Shown here: positions 39,888 through 49,934 of the stretch, piece by piece | Numbering within the stretch: the stretch's first letter is position 1 | Layout: every line of letters begins with the position of its first letter | Source: Bacteroidia bacterium | Lineage (GTDB): Bacteria; Bacteroidota; Bacteroidia; Flavobacteriales; Flavobacteriaceae | Reading direction: 5' to 3' | DNA length: 64,000 nt | Assembly (NCBI GenBank): GCA_030428865.1 | Contig: JAUIEK010000002.1 | Coordinates: forward strand, 248,001 to 312,000 | Translations under genes and position numbers: made by a program | Notes under the pieces: generated by a model | Database searches by the model: none | What the model saw: only the letters and a program-made list of their open reading frames with translations | What the model was told of the DNA's origin: nothing

Positions 39888-40469
39888 TTAGAGTACTCTT
39901 TTTTTGTGTTTTTCTATCTGCTTTAAAACTCTTTTTCCTCTTGCTACATAGCCTTTACTCTCATGTATTATGTTGGTTTTTATAATGTGAGACAATTCGT
40001 CATGAACCCAATCAACATCTCTACCAAACAAAAATAAAGTTTCCATTGTATAGACTTTTACTGCTACTTTTTGATTTGAAATTAACCAATCAAAACCCGT
40101 TTCAATAATTTGATTAATATGTGTTTGAGTTAAGATTGTTTTCAAACTACTATTTTCTTTAGTGGATACATATTCTTTTGCTAGTATTTCGCAAATTTTA
40201 GCACAAGGTCTTATAGCGCTACTATCATTTAGACGTTTTAAATTATTACAAAAAAAGGTTAAGTGATTAAATAAAATATTTAAATCAAAGTTTGAGCAGA
40301 TATATTCTAGCACCCAAGCAGCTCTAGGAGATAGATTATTATGTATATCAAAAATAATTTTTACTAAATCTGGAATCAACTCACAATTATTATATACAAT
40401 ACTTGCAGCTAATTTTCGATCAGCGGCTTTAGCAGAAACGGTAGTTTCTATGATATTTTCAATATTCAA
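39888..40469 (-). CDS. HEAT-repeat-like helical protein, function unknown
   Basis: The protein has 193 residues and is almost entirely helical. The paired helices (LAASIVYNNCELIPDLVKII, SPRAAWVLEYICSNFDLN, VAVKVYTMETLFLFGRD, YVARGKRVLKQIEKHKK) look like HEAT-type repeats. No catalytic motif or signal peptide is seen. It lies 47 bp upstream of purB on the same strand, and I recall similar proteins next to purB in other Flavobacteriia, so a link to purine metabolism is possible but unproved. Confidence 0.6.
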   Translation of the reverse strand: MNIENIIETTVSAKAADRKLAASIVYNNCELIPDLVKIIFDIHNNLSPRAAWVLEYICSNFDLNILFNHLTFFCNNLKRLNDSSAIRPCAKICEILAKEYVSTKENSSLKTILTQTHINQIIETGFDWLISNQKVAVKVYTMETLFLFGRDVDWVHDELSHIIKTNIIHESKGYVARGKRVLKQIEKHKKRVL

Positions 40470-40571
40470 AATTCACATCTAATTTATCTTAATAAAGATA
40501 TTAAGATTTTGATTGAAACAAATACCTCTAATATAGAAACATGGCCTTAGTAGTTATACTTTTCGATTTTG

Positions 40572-40579
40572 TAAATTTG
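40572..40579 (+). promoter_or_regulatory. -7 box for mnmA
   Basis: TAAATTTG fully matches TAnnTTTG, 20 bp before the ATG at 40600. No TTG is present at the ideal -33 position. Confidence 0.5.
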
Positions 40580-40599
40580 CATTCTATTTTTAAAATAAA

Positions 40600-41787
40600 A
40601 TGAAACGAGTAGTTGTAGGGCTTTCAGGTGGAGTAGATAGTAGCGTAGCAGCATATCTTTTAAAAGAACAAGGATATGATGTTATTGGCTTGTTTATGAA
40701 AAACTGGCATGATGATTCTGTAACAATTTCAGATGAGTGCCCTTGGTTAGAAGATAGTAATGATGCTCTTATTATAGCTGAGAAGTTAGGGATTCCATTT
40801 CAGGTTGTTGATTTGAGCGAACAGTACAAAGAACGTATTGTTGACTATATGTTTAATGAATATGAAAAAGGAAGAACACCAAACCCAGATGTGTTATGCA
40901 ACAGAGAAATTAAGTTTGATGTTTTTATGGACATCGCTCTAAATTTAGGTGCAGATTATGTAGCAACTGGTCATTATTGCAGAAAGGAAGAAGAAGTAGT
41001 TAATGGCGAAAAGATATATAAACTACTAGCTGGGAAAGACGCAAATAAAGATCAATCGTATTTTTTGTGTCAATTATCTCAGAAGCAATTAGCCAAAGCT
41101 TTATTCCCGATAGGAGAGTTAACAAAGCCAGAAGTAAGAGAAATCGCAAAACAAGCTGATTTGATCACTGCAGGAAAGAAAGATTCACAGGGTTTATGTT
41201 TTATTGGAAAAGTTAGATTACCCGAATTTTTACAACAAAAATTAGAACCTAAAACTGGCTCTATTATCCAAATAGATAATAAAACCGAATTATACAATCG
41301 AGTAATTCCAGATTTTTCTACAAAAGAAGAAGAGCTTACTTTTTTTGCTAAAAAATATGAGTATCACCAAGAAAATGGAAAATTGGTTGGAAAGCACCAA
41401 GGAGCTCATTATTTTACAAAAGGACAACGAAAAGGCTTAGCTGTTGGAGGTACAAAAGAACCTTTATTTGTAATTGAAACTGATGTTGATGAAAATGTAA
41501 TTTATGTAGGAGAAGGAAAGCATCACAAAGGATTGCATCGAAATGTTTTATTTGTAAATAATGAAGAAGAACATTGGGTACGAGAAGATTTGGCGCTAAA
41601 GATTAATGATTCTACAAAAGTTATGGCAAGAATCCGATACCGACAACCACTAGAAAAAGCAACTTTATATAAAGTAGAAAATGGATTGTTTGTTGAATTT
41701 GAAAATCCACAATCTGCTATTCAAGAAGGTCAATTCGTTGCTTGGTATCGAGATGAAGAGCTATTAGGTTCTGGAGTAATTTCGTAG
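40600..41787 (+). CDS. mnmA: tRNA-specific 2-thiouridylase MnmA
   Basis: The protein has 395 residues. The PP-loop is [18 protein letters not shown] at the start. Catalytic Cys 1 is in [14 protein letters not shown] and the second in [18 protein letters not shown]; a C-terminal beta domain closes the active site. It inserts sulfur at C2 of wobble U34 in tRNA-Lys, -Glu and -Gln, the same nucleotide modified by MnmE. It is followed 9 bp later by a nitronate monooxygenase-like gene. Confidence 0.96.
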   Translation: MKRVVVGLSGGVDSSVAAYLLKEQGYDVIGLFMKNWHDDSVTISDECPWLEDSNDALIIAEKLGIPFQVVDLSEQYKERIVDYMFNEYEKGRTPNPDVLCNREIKFDVFMDIALNLGADYVATGHYCRKEEEVVNGEKIYKLLAGKDANKDQSYFLCQLSQKQLAKALFPIGELTKPEVREIAKQADLITAGKKDSQGLCFIGKVRLPEFLQQKLEPKTGSIIQIDNKTELYNRVIPDFSTKEEELTFFAKKYEYHQENGKLVGKHQGAHYFTKGQRKGLAVGGTKEPLFVIETDVDENVIYVGEGKHHKGLHRNVLFVNNEEEHWVREDLALKINDSTKVMARIRYRQPLEKATLYKVENGLFVEFENPQSAIQEGQFVAWYRDEELLGSGVIS

Positions 41788-41796
41788 CTTCGCATA

Positions 41797-42738
41797 ATGA
41801 CAAATAAAATCACAAAGCTTTTTAATATTCAGTATCCTATTATTCAAGGCGGAATGATTTGGGTAAGCGGTTGGAGATTGGCTTCTGCTGTTTCAAATGC
41901 AGGAGGTTTGGGTTTAATAGGTTCTGGATCCATGTATCCAGAAGTATTGAGAGAGCACATTCAAAAATGTAAAAAAGCTACAGATAAGCCTTTTGGAGTA
42001 AACGTTCCAATGTTGTATCCTCAGATAGAGGAAATTATGAATATTCTTGTTGAAGAAGGAGTGAAAATTGTTTTTACATCTGCAGGAAACCCAAAAACAT
42101 GGACTTCATTTTTAAAAGAAAAAGACATCACAGTAGTTCATGTAGTAAGCTCAGTAAAATTTGCTAAAAAAGCAGAAGAAGCAGGTGTTGATGCCGTTGT
42201 TTGTGAAGGATTTGAAGCTGGAGGTCATAATGGAAGAGAAGAAACTACTACTTTTACTTTAATTCCAATGGTTAAAGAACAAGTTAAAATCCCTGTAATT
42301 GCGGCAGGAGGAATTGGTACAGGAAGAGGAATGCTTGCAGCCATGGTTTTAGGTGCAGATGGAGTACAAATCGGAAGTAGATTTGCAGCAACAGTAGAAT
42401 CTTCTGCACATGATAATTTTAAACAAACAATTGTTAATGTAAAAGATGGTGATACGCATGTTACTCTAAAAGAATTAGCCCCAGTTCGATTGGTTAAAAA
42501 TCAATTTTACAATGAAGTGCAAGCTTTGTACAAACAAAATCCAACAGTAGAACAATTAAAAGAATTGTTAGGAAGAGCACGTGCAAAAAAAGGAATATTT
42601 GAAGGAGATCTTGATAATGGAGAATTAGAAATTGGTCAAATTGCAGGTTTAATTCATGATATAAAGCCTGCAAAAGCAATCTTAGAAGAAATTGTGAAAG
42701 AATTTAACGAAGCGAAAACTACTTTACAGGAACTTTAA
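41797..42738 (+). CDS. Nitronate monooxygenase family FMN enzyme
   Basis: A TIM barrel of 313 residues. The start YPIIQGGMIWVSGWRLASAVSNAGGLGLIGSG and the FMN-phosphate region IPVIAAGGIGTGRGMLAAMVLGADGVQIGSRF (given here as a family pattern) mark the nitronate monooxygenase / FabK-like group. VVCEGFEAGGHNGREE holds the likely catalytic His. It could oxidise nitronates or act as an enoyl reductase; context does not decide. It is downstream of mnmA and overlaps the convergent transglycosylase gene by 20 bp. Confidence 0.88.
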   Translation: MTNKITKLFNIQYPIIQGGMIWVSGWRLASAVSNAGGLGLIGSGSMYPEVLREHIQKCKKATDKPFGVNVPMLYPQIEEIMNILVEEGVKIVFTSAGNPKTWTSFLKEKDITVVHVVSSVKFAKKAEEAGVDAVVCEGFEAGGHNGREETTTFTLIPMVKEQVKIPVIAAGGIGTGRGMLAAMVLGADGVQIGSRFAATVESSAHDNFKQTIVNVKDGDTHVTLKELAPVRLVKNQFYNEVQALYKQNPTVEQLKELLGRARAKKGIFEGDLDNGELEIGQIAGLIHDIKPAKAILEEIVKEFNEAKTTLQEL

Positions 42739-43657
42739 TATGATATAACTTTCTACTTTTGTTATTGAGTTCGTTTTCTCGTAACCAAGGATTAAGAAGT
42801 TTTAATTCTTTATAGTTAGTGTCAAATTTTTTTGCAAAAGAGGCGATATTAGATATAGCAGTATCTACCTTAATTGTACGAGTTTTAGGAAGAGAGTATA
42901 AATCTTCTTTATCTAGCTCAAACCCATATTTTTCTGGATTAGAAATTACTTCTTTTAATGCTATAATTCTAAATACATATCTAGATGTCTCTGTATTTAA
43001 TAGGAGGTCGTAATAATTATTAACTTGTTGTTCTTCTAATTTCTCAACTATTCCATAATTACCCGCATTGTATGCAGCAGCAGCCAGTGTCCAGCTACCA
43101 AATCGTTCTTTTGACTTTTTTAGGTATTCAGCAGCAACTTTAGTAGCTAGTTCTAGATTGTACCGTTCATCTACATTGTCGTTTACTTCTAGGTCGTATT
43201 CTTTAGCAGTCGTTTTCATAAACTGCCAAAATCCTGATGCTCCTGCAGGAGATGATACATTCATCAACCCACTTTCAGCAATTGCTAAGTATTTAAAATC
43301 ATCTGGAACACCATGCTCTTTGAGTATAGGTTCTATGATAGGGAAATATTTATTTGCTCTTTTAATCAACAATAAACCGTTGGATTGCCAGTATGTGTTT
43401 ACTAGTAACTCTCTATCCATTCGCTCTCGAATATCAAAACGCTCTACAGGAACTCTCTCTCCAGAAAAATTAATGCCTTCTGGAATTTTTAAAGCTTTAA
43501 TCTCGTATGTATCAGCAGTATTTTTATCCTGTTTTATAGTATCTTTTTCTTTTGTTATTTCTTTTTTATAAGACCCAGATATTGAAATAGCATTCATCAA
43601 GAAAAGAGAAACACAAAAAACTGTAGAAAAGAATAAAAAACGAACTACCTTAGCCAT
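42719..43657 (-). CDS. Lytic transglycosylase (SLT, MltD-like)
   Basis: The protein has 312 residues. An N-terminal signal or anchor (VVRFLFFSTVFCVSLFLMNA) precedes an SLT domain with the catalytic Glu in FKYLAIAESGLMNVSSPAGASGFWQFM (about residue 128, in the AIAES motif) and AAAAYNAGNYG. A short region after that (TIKVDTAISNIASFAKKF, LLNPWL) resembles a degenerate LysM. It cleaves peptidoglycan with formation of anhydroMurNAc. The 3' end overlaps the convergent nitronate monooxygenase gene by 20 bp. Confidence 0.9.
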   Translation of the reverse strand: MAKVVRFLFFSTVFCVSLFLMNAISISGSYKKEITKEKDTIKQDKNTADTYEIKALKIPEGINFSGERVPVERFDIRERMDRELLVNTYWQSNGLLLIKRANKYFPIIEPILKEHGVPDDFKYLAIAESGLMNVSSPAGASGFWQFMKTTAKEYDLEVNDNVDERYNLELATKVAAEYLKKSKERFGSWTLAAAAYNAGNYGIVEKLEEQQVNNYYDLLLNTETSRYVFRIIALKEVISNPEKYGFELDKEDLYSLPKTRTIKVDTAISNIASFAKKFDTNYKELKLLNPWLRENELNNKSRKLYHIKVPVK

Positions 43658-43703
43658 GATACATTAAATTTATTGTAAAAATACGAAAAAAATAGAAGAA
43701 ATT

Positions 43704-44360
43704 TTATGGTACATACTTTTCAATAAGAGACGAGATTGTTTTCGCTTTTGTTAAAATCATAGTGTGTGTGGCTTTTTCTATAGGAATAAAATCATCAATA
43801 TGTTTTACAGGAAACACATTATCATCCAGACCATGAATGTGAGTGATGTTTTTAATTGTTTTTTCTTGTTTCCAGTGTAATACATTATAAATAGCCCATT
43901 GCATATAATCAGCATCTCTAACAGAGAGATACATTTTGTACAATTCGGCTCTTTTTTTTAGATAATCACCTAAGAAATACTTTGCATAACTTTCTAAGTT
44001 TTCCACAATCTTTGTAGGAAAAAGCTTATATGCCTTAGTGTCTCTTATTATTCGTAAAGTTGTTGGTAATTCGTGGTGAGATTTAATACTGGAGATGATA
44101 ATAACTTTCTTAGCAGCTATTAGTTTACTCATTTCTTGCACCATAATACCACCAAAAGAAACTCCTATTAAAATAGGATCTGATTCTGTAACATCTTTAC
44201 ACATCCGGGCAGCATACTCCTCTATATTTTCATTTATAGATAATGGCATCTTCCATTCTAAAAAATGAAGTTCATATTGTTCTTCGGGTAGAGAGATAAA
44301 TTCGAAAATTTTGGAGCTAGCTCCCAATCCAGGAAAGAAATAAAGATGTTTTTTTTTCAC
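43704..44360 (-). CDS. Alpha/beta hydrolase
   Basis: The protein has 218 residues with no signal peptide. The first strand LYFFPGLGASSKIFEF supplies the oxyanion region, the nucleophile elbow is LIGVSFGGIMVQEMSKL (G-x-S-x-G, about residue 88), and the late HIHGLDDNVFPVKHIDDF contains the usual Asp, with a C-terminal His (ATHTMILTKA). The substrate is unknown. It starts directly after the mtaB stop and is probably translated from the same mRNA. Confidence 0.82.
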   Translation of the reverse strand: MKKKHLYFFPGLGASSKIFEFISLPEEQYELHFLEWKMPLSINENIEEYAARMCKDVTESDPILIGVSFGGIMVQEMSKLIAAKKVIIISSIKSHHELPTTLRIIRDTKAYKLFPTKIVENLESYAKYFLGDYLKKRAELYKMYLSVRDADYMQWAIYNVLHWKQEKTIKNITHIHGLDDNVFPVKHIDDFIPIEKATHTMILTKAKTISSLIEKYVP

Positions 44361-45695
44361 TTAAACAAGAATGGATTTTTTTACAAAATCAAATCGTATC
44401 AAGCCATCTTCGTCAATTTTTGTCAACGTTACATCGTGTAAAGTATTAACCAACTCAGGATTCCAAGGAGCTTTTACTTTTACATAGTTTTCTGTAAAGC
44501 CATGAATGTAACCTTCTTTATTTTCACTTTCAAAAAGAACAGTAAGTGTATTGCCTAGTTGGCTTTCATAAAAAGATCGTCGTTTTTTAACAGATAATCC
44601 TCTCAACATTTTGCTACGCTTTGTTCGAACATTTTTAGGCACAGCTCCTGCCATTTCTGCTGCTTCTGTATTTGCTCTTTCAGAGTATGTGAAAACATGT
44701 AGGTACGAAATATCTAGCTCGTTTAAATAATTATAAGTTTCTAAAAAAAGTTCATCGGTTTCTCCAGGAAAACCAACAATCACATCTACGCCAATACAAG
44801 CATTTGGCATTACTTCTTTTATTTTAGAAACTCGGTTGGTGTATACTTTTCGCAAATAACGGCGCTTCATTTTTTTCAGCAACTCATCACTCCCGCTTTG
44901 TAATGGAATATGAAAATGAGGAACAAATGTTCTAGAATTTGCAACAAAATCAATGGTTTCATCTTTCAACAAATTCGGCTCTATGGATGAAATCCGTAAA
45001 CGATGAATTCCGTTTACATTGTCTAATGCTTTAACTAAATCTAAAAAAGTATGCTCGTGTTTTTTGTTTCCAAACTCACCTTTACCATAATCACCTATAT
45101 TAACTCCTGTTAAAACAATTTCTTTAATTCCTTTTTCAGAAATCTCTTTCGCGTTTTTGAGCACGTTTTCTAGCGTATCACTTCTAGAAAACCCTCGTGC
45201 TAACGGAATAGTACAGTAAGTACATTTGTAATCACATCCATCTTGAACTTTTAAAAAAGCTCTCGTTCTATCTCCAATAGAATAGGAACCTACATAGAAA
45301 TCAGCATCCGAAATTTCACAAGAGTGCACCTCGCCAACTGTGTTTTTGGTTAAGTCGTTTATATAACTTGTAACGTTAAATTTTTCGGTAGCGCCCAAAA
45401 CCAGATCAACTCCATCAACAGCAGCTAATTCCTCTGGTTTTAGTTGGGCATAACAACCCACGGCGATCAAAAAAGCATCTTCGTTTTTCTTTAAAGCAGA
45501 TTTTACAATGGTTTTAAACCGCTTATCAGCATTATCGGTAACAGAGCATGTGTTAATAACATATATATCTGCAGAATCTTCAAAATCAACCCGCTTAAAA
45601 CCTTCGTTAACAAAACTGCGTGCTATTGTTGAGGTTTCTGAAAAGTTGAGTTTGCAACCTAAAGTGTAAAAAGCTACTTTTTTATCTGCATTCAT
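44361..45695 (-). CDS. mtaB: tRNA (t6A37) methylthiotransferase MtaB
   Basis: About 444 residues from the ATG at 45695; a TTG 24 bp upstream is inside the promoter and is rejected. The N-terminal cysteines are in FYTLGCKLNFSE, VINTCSVTDNAD and AVGCYAQLKPEE. The radical-SAM motif is CDYKCTYCTIPLARG, and a C-terminal TRAM-like domain follows. The GCKLN signature distinguishes MtaB from MiaB and RimO. It converts t6A37 to ms2t6A37 in tRNA. The alpha/beta hydrolase gene follows without a gap. Confidence 0.94.
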   Translation of the reverse strand: MNADKKVAFYTLGCKLNFSETSTIARSFVNEGFKRVDFEDSADIYVINTCSVTDNADKRFKTIVKSALKKNEDAFLIAVGCYAQLKPEELAAVDGVDLVLGATEKFNVTSYINDLTKNTVGEVHSCEISDADFYVGSYSIGDRTRAFLKVQDGCDYKCTYCTIPLARGFSRSDTLENVLKNAKEISEKGIKEIVLTGVNIGDYGKGEFGNKKHEHTFLDLVKALDNVNGIHRLRISSIEPNLLKDETIDFVANSRTFVPHFHIPLQSGSDELLKKMKRRYLRKVYTNRVSKIKEVMPNACIGVDVIVGFPGETDELFLETYNYLNELDISYLHVFTYSERANTEAAEMAGAVPKNVRTKRSKMLRGLSVKKRRSFYESQLGNTLTVLFESENKEGYIHGFTENYVKVKAPWNPELVNTLHDVTLTKIDEDGLIRFDFVKKSILV

Positions 45696-45716
45696 TCTTG
45701 TACTTTTAAGGACGGT

Positions 45717-45750
45717 CAAAGTTACAACAATTCTCTTTTAAAATGAACAA
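45717..45750 (-). promoter_or_regulatory. mtaB promoter
   Basis: On the minus strand, TTG (45748-45750), a 23-bp spacer and TAACTTTG (45717-45724) lie 21 bp before the ATG at 45695. The -7 box covers the alternative TTG start codon. Confidence 0.5.
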
Positions 45751-45855
45751 AACTCGTTTCTTAGAAGTTCTTAGCTATAAATTCAGTCTTCTGTAAATGA
45801 GACACTTAGTGTTTTTTTAGCAGTGTAAACTTTGAGATAATATAATTTTACGTTT

Positions 45856-46173
45856 ATGATTTTAGATTCTTTAGAACCTCCTTATTATGCTGTAATTTTC
45901 ACAACAATTTTAACCAATGATTTAAACGGATACAAAGAAACGGCGGAAAGAATGGAAACGTTGGCAAAACAACAATTAGGGTATTTAGGTATTGAACATG
46001 CTAGAGATGAAGTAGGAATTACCGTTTCTTATTGGAAAGATGTAGAATCTATTTTAAATTGGAAACAAAACATAGAACATACTGAAGCCAGAGAAATGGG
46101 TAGAAAAAAATGGTATAAGCAATATCAATTGCGAATATGTAAAGTAGAGAGAGAATATGGTTTTACGAAATAG
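45856..46173 (+). CDS. Antibiotic biosynthesis monooxygenase-like (ABM) domain protein
   Basis: The protein has 105 residues and consists only of a dimeric ferredoxin-like ABM/DUF fold: YYAVIFTTIL, TAERMETLAKQQLGYLGIEHARDE, then GITVSYWKDVESILNWKQNIEHTEAREMG (in two parts). The WK...H pattern is typical of quinol or heme-type monooxygenase relatives, but many members are of unknown role. The stop overlaps the start of the peptide-binding lipoprotein gene by 17 bp. Confidence 0.82.
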   Translation: MILDSLEPPYYAVIFTTILTNDLNGYKETAERMETLAKQQLGYLGIEHARDEVGITVSYWKDVESILNWKQNIEHTEAREMGRKKWYKQYQLRICKVEREYGFTK

Positions 46174-47764
46174 TTTTCTTTTTGGGGTTTTATTTGTATT
46201 TCTAGCTTGTTCTAAAAACAAAACAAACATAAGAGGCAAAGATGTTTTTCGGTATAACGAGCACGCTAATATTACTTCTTTAGATCCGGTTTTTGCAAAA
46301 GACCAGAGAAATATATGGGCTGTTAATCAGCTGTTTAATGGTTTAGTAAGGTTAGACGATTCTTTGCGTGTAAAACCAGATATAGCAGAGAATTGGTTAA
46401 TATCAGATAAAGGGAAAACGTATACATTCTTATTAAGAAAAGATGTTTTTTTTCATAAACATAGATTGTTTGGAAAAGATTCAACTCGAACGGTTACAGC
46501 GAAAGACTTTGAATACTCTTTTAATCGATTAAAAGATCCAGAAATAGCTTCTCCAGGAGGTTGGGTTTTGCAGAATGTAAAAAGTTTTGTAGCTAAAAAC
46601 GATACTACTTTTGTTGTTCATTTAACGAAACCTTTCCCACCTTTTTTAGGATTACTAGCTATGAAATATTGCTCGGTAGTGCCTAAAGAAATTATAGAAA
46701 ATAACAAATCAAATTTTCGCTCAAACCCCATAGGAACAGGACCTTTTCAATTTAAGTTATGGGTAGAAAATACTAAGTTGGTTTTTCGAAAAAATCCGCT
46801 ATACTTTGAAAAAGATTCTTCAGGAAACAAACTTCCTTATTTAGAAGCCGTAGCTGTTACATTTTTGCCAGATAAACAATCTGAATTTCTTCAGTTTATT
46901 CAAGGAAATTTAGATTTTATGAAAAGTTTAGATGCTTCTTACAAAGATGAATTAATTACTACTACAGGTAAGTTGCAAAAAAAATATTTAGATAAGATAC
47001 AGATGCAAAAAGCGCCTTATTTAAATACAGAGTATTTGGGAATATTTTTAGACAAAGAAAAATCTACACCAGAACAAAATCTATTAATTCGAAAAGCAAT
47101 CAATTATGGTTTTGACAGAAAAAAAATGATTCGTTTTTTACGAAATAATATAGGTAGACCTGCAAATTCAGGATTTATACCAAAAGGTTTGCCTAGTTTT
47201 ATTAATCAACAAGGGTTTGAATATAATCCTGAAAAAGCTAGAAAACTAGTAAATCAATTTAGTAAAGAAACCAACGTTGAAAAACCATCTATAATAATAA
47301 CAACCAACAATAACTATTTAGATTTATGTGAATTCATACAACGTGAATTAGAAAAAATAGGACTCTATGTGCAAATTGACGTAACTCCTCCTTCTACTTT
47401 AAGACAAGGAAAAGCCAACGGAAAATTTTCAATTTTTAGAGCTAGTTGGATTGCCGATTACCCAGATGCTGAAAACTACTTGTCATTATTTTATAGTAAA
47501 AACTTTACACCAAACGGGCCTAACTATACTCATTTTTCGAACATGATTTTTGATGATTTGTATGAACAATCAATCTCTGAAGTAGACGATATAAAAAGGT
47601 ATAAGTTGTATCAAAAAATGGATAGTATTTTAATACAAGAAGCTCCTGTAGTTCCTTTGTATTATGATGAGGTTGTTCGTTTTACTCAAAAGAACATAAC
47701 AGGTTTAGGAATTAATCCAATTGACTTGTTAGATTTACGAATGGTTAAAAAACAAGCTCCTTAA
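46157..47764 (+). CDS. Peptide ABC transporter substrate-binding lipoprotein (SBP_bac_5)
   Basis: The protein has 535 residues. The lipoprotein signal ends in LFVFLACSKN. The family-5 solute-binding domain follows (FRYNEHANITSLDPVFAKD, NQLFNGLVRLDDSLRVKPDIAENW, NPIGTGPFQFKLW, and near the end SIFRASWIADYPDAENYL). It is related to DppA/OppA proteins that bind peptides for uptake. No permease or ATPase gene is adjacent, a usual situation in this family. The 5' end overlaps the ABM gene, and the 3' end overlaps the convergent oxidoreductase by 20 bp. Confidence 0.88.
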   Translation: MVLRNSFLFGVLFVFLACSKNKTNIRGKDVFRYNEHANITSLDPVFAKDQRNIWAVNQLFNGLVRLDDSLRVKPDIAENWLISDKGKTYTFLLRKDVFFHKHRLFGKDSTRTVTAKDFEYSFNRLKDPEIASPGGWVLQNVKSFVAKNDTTFVVHLTKPFPPFLGLLAMKYCSVVPKEIIENNKSNFRSNPIGTGPFQFKLWVENTKLVFRKNPLYFEKDSSGNKLPYLEAVAVTFLPDKQSEFLQFIQGNLDFMKSLDASYKDELITTTGKLQKKYLDKIQMQKAPYLNTEYLGIFLDKEKSTPEQNLLIRKAINYGFDRKKMIRFLRNNIGRPANSGFIPKGLPSFINQQGFEYNPEKARKLVNQFSKETNVEKPSIIITTNNNYLDLCEFIQRELEKIGLYVQIDVTPPSTLRQGKANGKFSIFRASWIADYPDAENYLSLFYSKNFTPNGPNYTHFSNMIFDDLYEQSISEVDDIKRYKLYQKMDSILIQEAPVVPLYYDEVVRFTQKNITGLGINPIDLLDLRMVKKQAP

Positions 47765-48884
47765 TTTTACTTGTGATTTTTTTCTTAATGTCATGAGGAT
47801 ATGTTCTATCTCCCATAAAAACATCTGCCATTGCTTCACTAAATCGTTGACCGTATTTTTTAAGTAATAAATTTCGAATTTTTCTTTGTTCGTAAAAAAA
47901 CTTAGATAGCCATAAACCTGTTTTTATTTCGGGTAAAATACATTCATTTAACTTTTCGAAATATAAATCAGCTGCTTTTTCAGGATTTAACTGGCTTTCT
48001 ATAATTGCTTCAGCAGCTAGTTTTCCACTTAAAATGGCATTAGAAATTCCTTCTGCAGTGACAGGATCTGCAAAACCAGCAGCATCTCCTATTAAGAAGA
48101 CATTATTTTTAACAAAGCCATCAGTTCTTGGCGAAACAGGTATTTGAAATCCATGTTGTTGTTCTTTGATAATGTGTTTTATTTGAAGAGTGTCAAGATA
48201 CTTTTTATAATACTCTTTTAGGTTGATTTTTGTCCTTCTTGCCGAAGCAATTCCAATTGACAAGTGATTTTTTTTAGGAAAACTCCAGCCATAACCATAA
48301 GGAATAGCATCCATGTCAAAACGAACTTCTTTAGATAAACGCTCAAAATCTTCATCAGAAACTTCTACTTCATATTCTAGCGCAGGAATGAGTTTTCGAG
48401 TATCATTAGTCCAATCAGCCATTTTTGCAGTTGGGCTTAAAGCTCCGTCTGCAGCAATTACAAATTTTGCTGTTAGTTGATCTTGAGAAGTATTTAATTT
48501 GATAAATTTTTCTGTAAAATCTAAGCTTTTCAACTTGGTGTCTTCTAAAATTGTAACACCTAATTCTTTAGCTTTTTCAACAATTAAGTTGTCAAAAGCG
48601 TCTCGCATAACCATCGTTATTGTAGGTCTTTCTCTATGAGTTTTAAAATGCATTTTAGACCCTAAATAAACATCAACAGTTCTAAATTCACGTTCTACAA
48701 TTTCGTCTATTTTAAAAGGTAAGCTTTTACGACCTCTATAAACAAAACCACCACCACATGTTTTGTAACGAGGAAGTGTTTCTTTTTCTACAAGAACAGT
48801 TGAAATTCCTTTTTTAGCAAGATAAAAAGCAGTAGAAGCTCCAGAAGGACCGCTTCCTATAATGGCTACATCAAAATGCTTCAT
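47745..48884 (-). CDS. FAD-dependent oxidoreductase, geranylgeranyl reductase family
   Basis: About 379 residues from the ATG at 48884 (MKHFDVAIIGSGPSGASTAF); a TTG 27 bp upstream is less likely. The FAD GxGxxG motif is followed by ETLPRYKTCGGGFVYRG, FVIAADGALSPTAK, then YGYGWSFPKKNHLSIGIA (the YxWxFPxxxxxxxG family motif) and NVFLIGDAAGFADPVTAEG. Such enzymes reduce isoprenoid or polyprenyl double bonds (e.g. lipid or quinone tails). It is the last gene of the leftward ribH-mutL operon. Confidence 0.85.
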   Translation of the reverse strand: MKHFDVAIIGSGPSGASTAFYLAKKGISTVLVEKETLPRYKTCGGGFVYRGRKSLPFKIDEIVEREFRTVDVYLGSKMHFKTHRERPTITMVMRDAFDNLIVEKAKELGVTILEDTKLKSLDFTEKFIKLNTSQDQLTAKFVIAADGALSPTAKMADWTNDTRKLIPALEYEVEVSDEDFERLSKEVRFDMDAIPYGYGWSFPKKNHLSIGIASARRTKINLKEYYKKYLDTLQIKHIIKEQQHGFQIPVSPRTDGFVKNNVFLIGDAAGFADPVTAEGISNAILSGKLAAEAIIESQLNPEKAADLYFEKLNECILPEIKTGLWLSKFFYEQRKIRNLLLKKYGQRFSEAMADVFMGDRTYPHDIKKKITSKIKELVF

Positions 48885-48911
48885 TAGTTTGTATTTGCCG
48901 CAATATAGCAA

Positions 48912-49934
48912 TTACTTTTTTTGAAGTCGAGCAAAAATAGGGTAGTGGTCAGAAAATTTTACATTATAACTGGTATAATAATTTGTTTCAAAAAAAGAAT
49001 CAGTTAGTATGAAATCAATTCGGATTGGAAAAACATGATCAAACGTTTTACCAAATCCTTTTCCGGCAGTTACAAAAGCGTCTGTTTTATCTCCTTTTAT
49101 TGTTTTATATACCCACGAAAAAGCAGTATTATTAAAGTCTCCTGAAACAATGGTTTTTCCTTTCCATTTTTTTTCATGTTGATAAAACTGGGTTACTTGT
49201 TCGGCTTGTTTTTTAAAAGTTTGGGCAAGTCTGCCTAATAATTTTTTAGAATCAGCTTCTCCAAAATTTTCTTTTTTCGGGTTTAGTTTTAACGATTCTA
49301 GGTGGATATTGTATACTCTAACAGTGTCATTTTTAATAATCATATCAGCATAAATGATGTTGTTAGCACTGTTTTTAAAATCAAGTGAACCTGAATTTAC
49401 AATAGGGTATTTTGAAAAGATAGCTAGCCCGAACTTATGTGTTTTTGATTTCATTTTCACATAATTAAATGGGTAATCAAAATGTAAGTTTTCGTAATTG
49501 TAAAATTCTTGTAACAATAAAATCTCAGGAGATTTAGAATGAATAAAATTCACTGTTTTGATGGCAAGTGAATCATCTTCGTTCCATTTATAGTAATTTA
49601 ATGTTTTAACATTATAGCTCATGATTTTTATATCATCATTTTTTAAGATTTCCTTACTTGATATTCTAAAAAGAGCATTAAAGTGATTGTAACCTACAAT
49701 TAGTATAAGAAATGACAGGATAAATTGTCTTTTTAACTTGATTATCCATACAATAACAAATAAGATATTAATTGAATATAAAATAGGAAATAAAAGACTA
49801 AGCGTTGCTAGTCTAGCAATTTTTTCAGGAGATAAATAAGGCAATCCGTAGGAAATTAAAAGTACTAAAGCAAAAAAGAGATTAACCGTATAAAGTATTT
49901 TTTCTCCTATCGATAACTTTTTTTTAAGCGTCAT
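48912..49934 (-). CDS. Membrane-anchored endonuclease/exonuclease/phosphatase family protein
   Basis: The protein has 340 residues. Two to three N-terminal helices (ILYTVNLFFALVLLISYGLPYL, LFPILYSINILFVIVWIIKL) precede an EEP-fold domain with KIMSYNVKTLNYYKW, ILLLQEFYN (metal-binding Glu), VSGDFNNTAFSWVY and SDHYPIFARL (terminal Asp-His). It could cleave phosphodiesters or lipid headgroups at the membrane. It overlaps the upstream rhomboid gene by 4 bp, a sign of translational coupling in the operon. Confidence 0.85.
   Translation of the reverse strand: MTLKKKLSIGEKILYTVNLFFALVLLISYGLPYLSPEKIARLATLSLLFPILYSINILFVIVWIIKLKRQFILSFLILIVGYNHFNALFRISSKEILKNDDIKIMSYNVKTLNYYKWNEDDSLAIKTVNFIHSKSPEILLLQEFYNYENLHFDYPFNYVKMKSKTHKFGLAIFSKYPIVNSGSLDFKNSANNIIYADMIIKNDTVRVYNIHLESLKLNPKKENFGEADSKKLLGRLAQTFKKQAEQVTQFYQHEKKWKGKTIVSGDFNNTAFSWVYKTIKGDKTDAFVTAGKGFGKTFDHVFPIRIDFILTDSFFETNYYTSYNVKFSDHYPIFARLQKK

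Noticed and set aside
45696..45719. TTG start for mtaB
   Set aside because: The TTG is part of the TAACTTTG box of its promoter.
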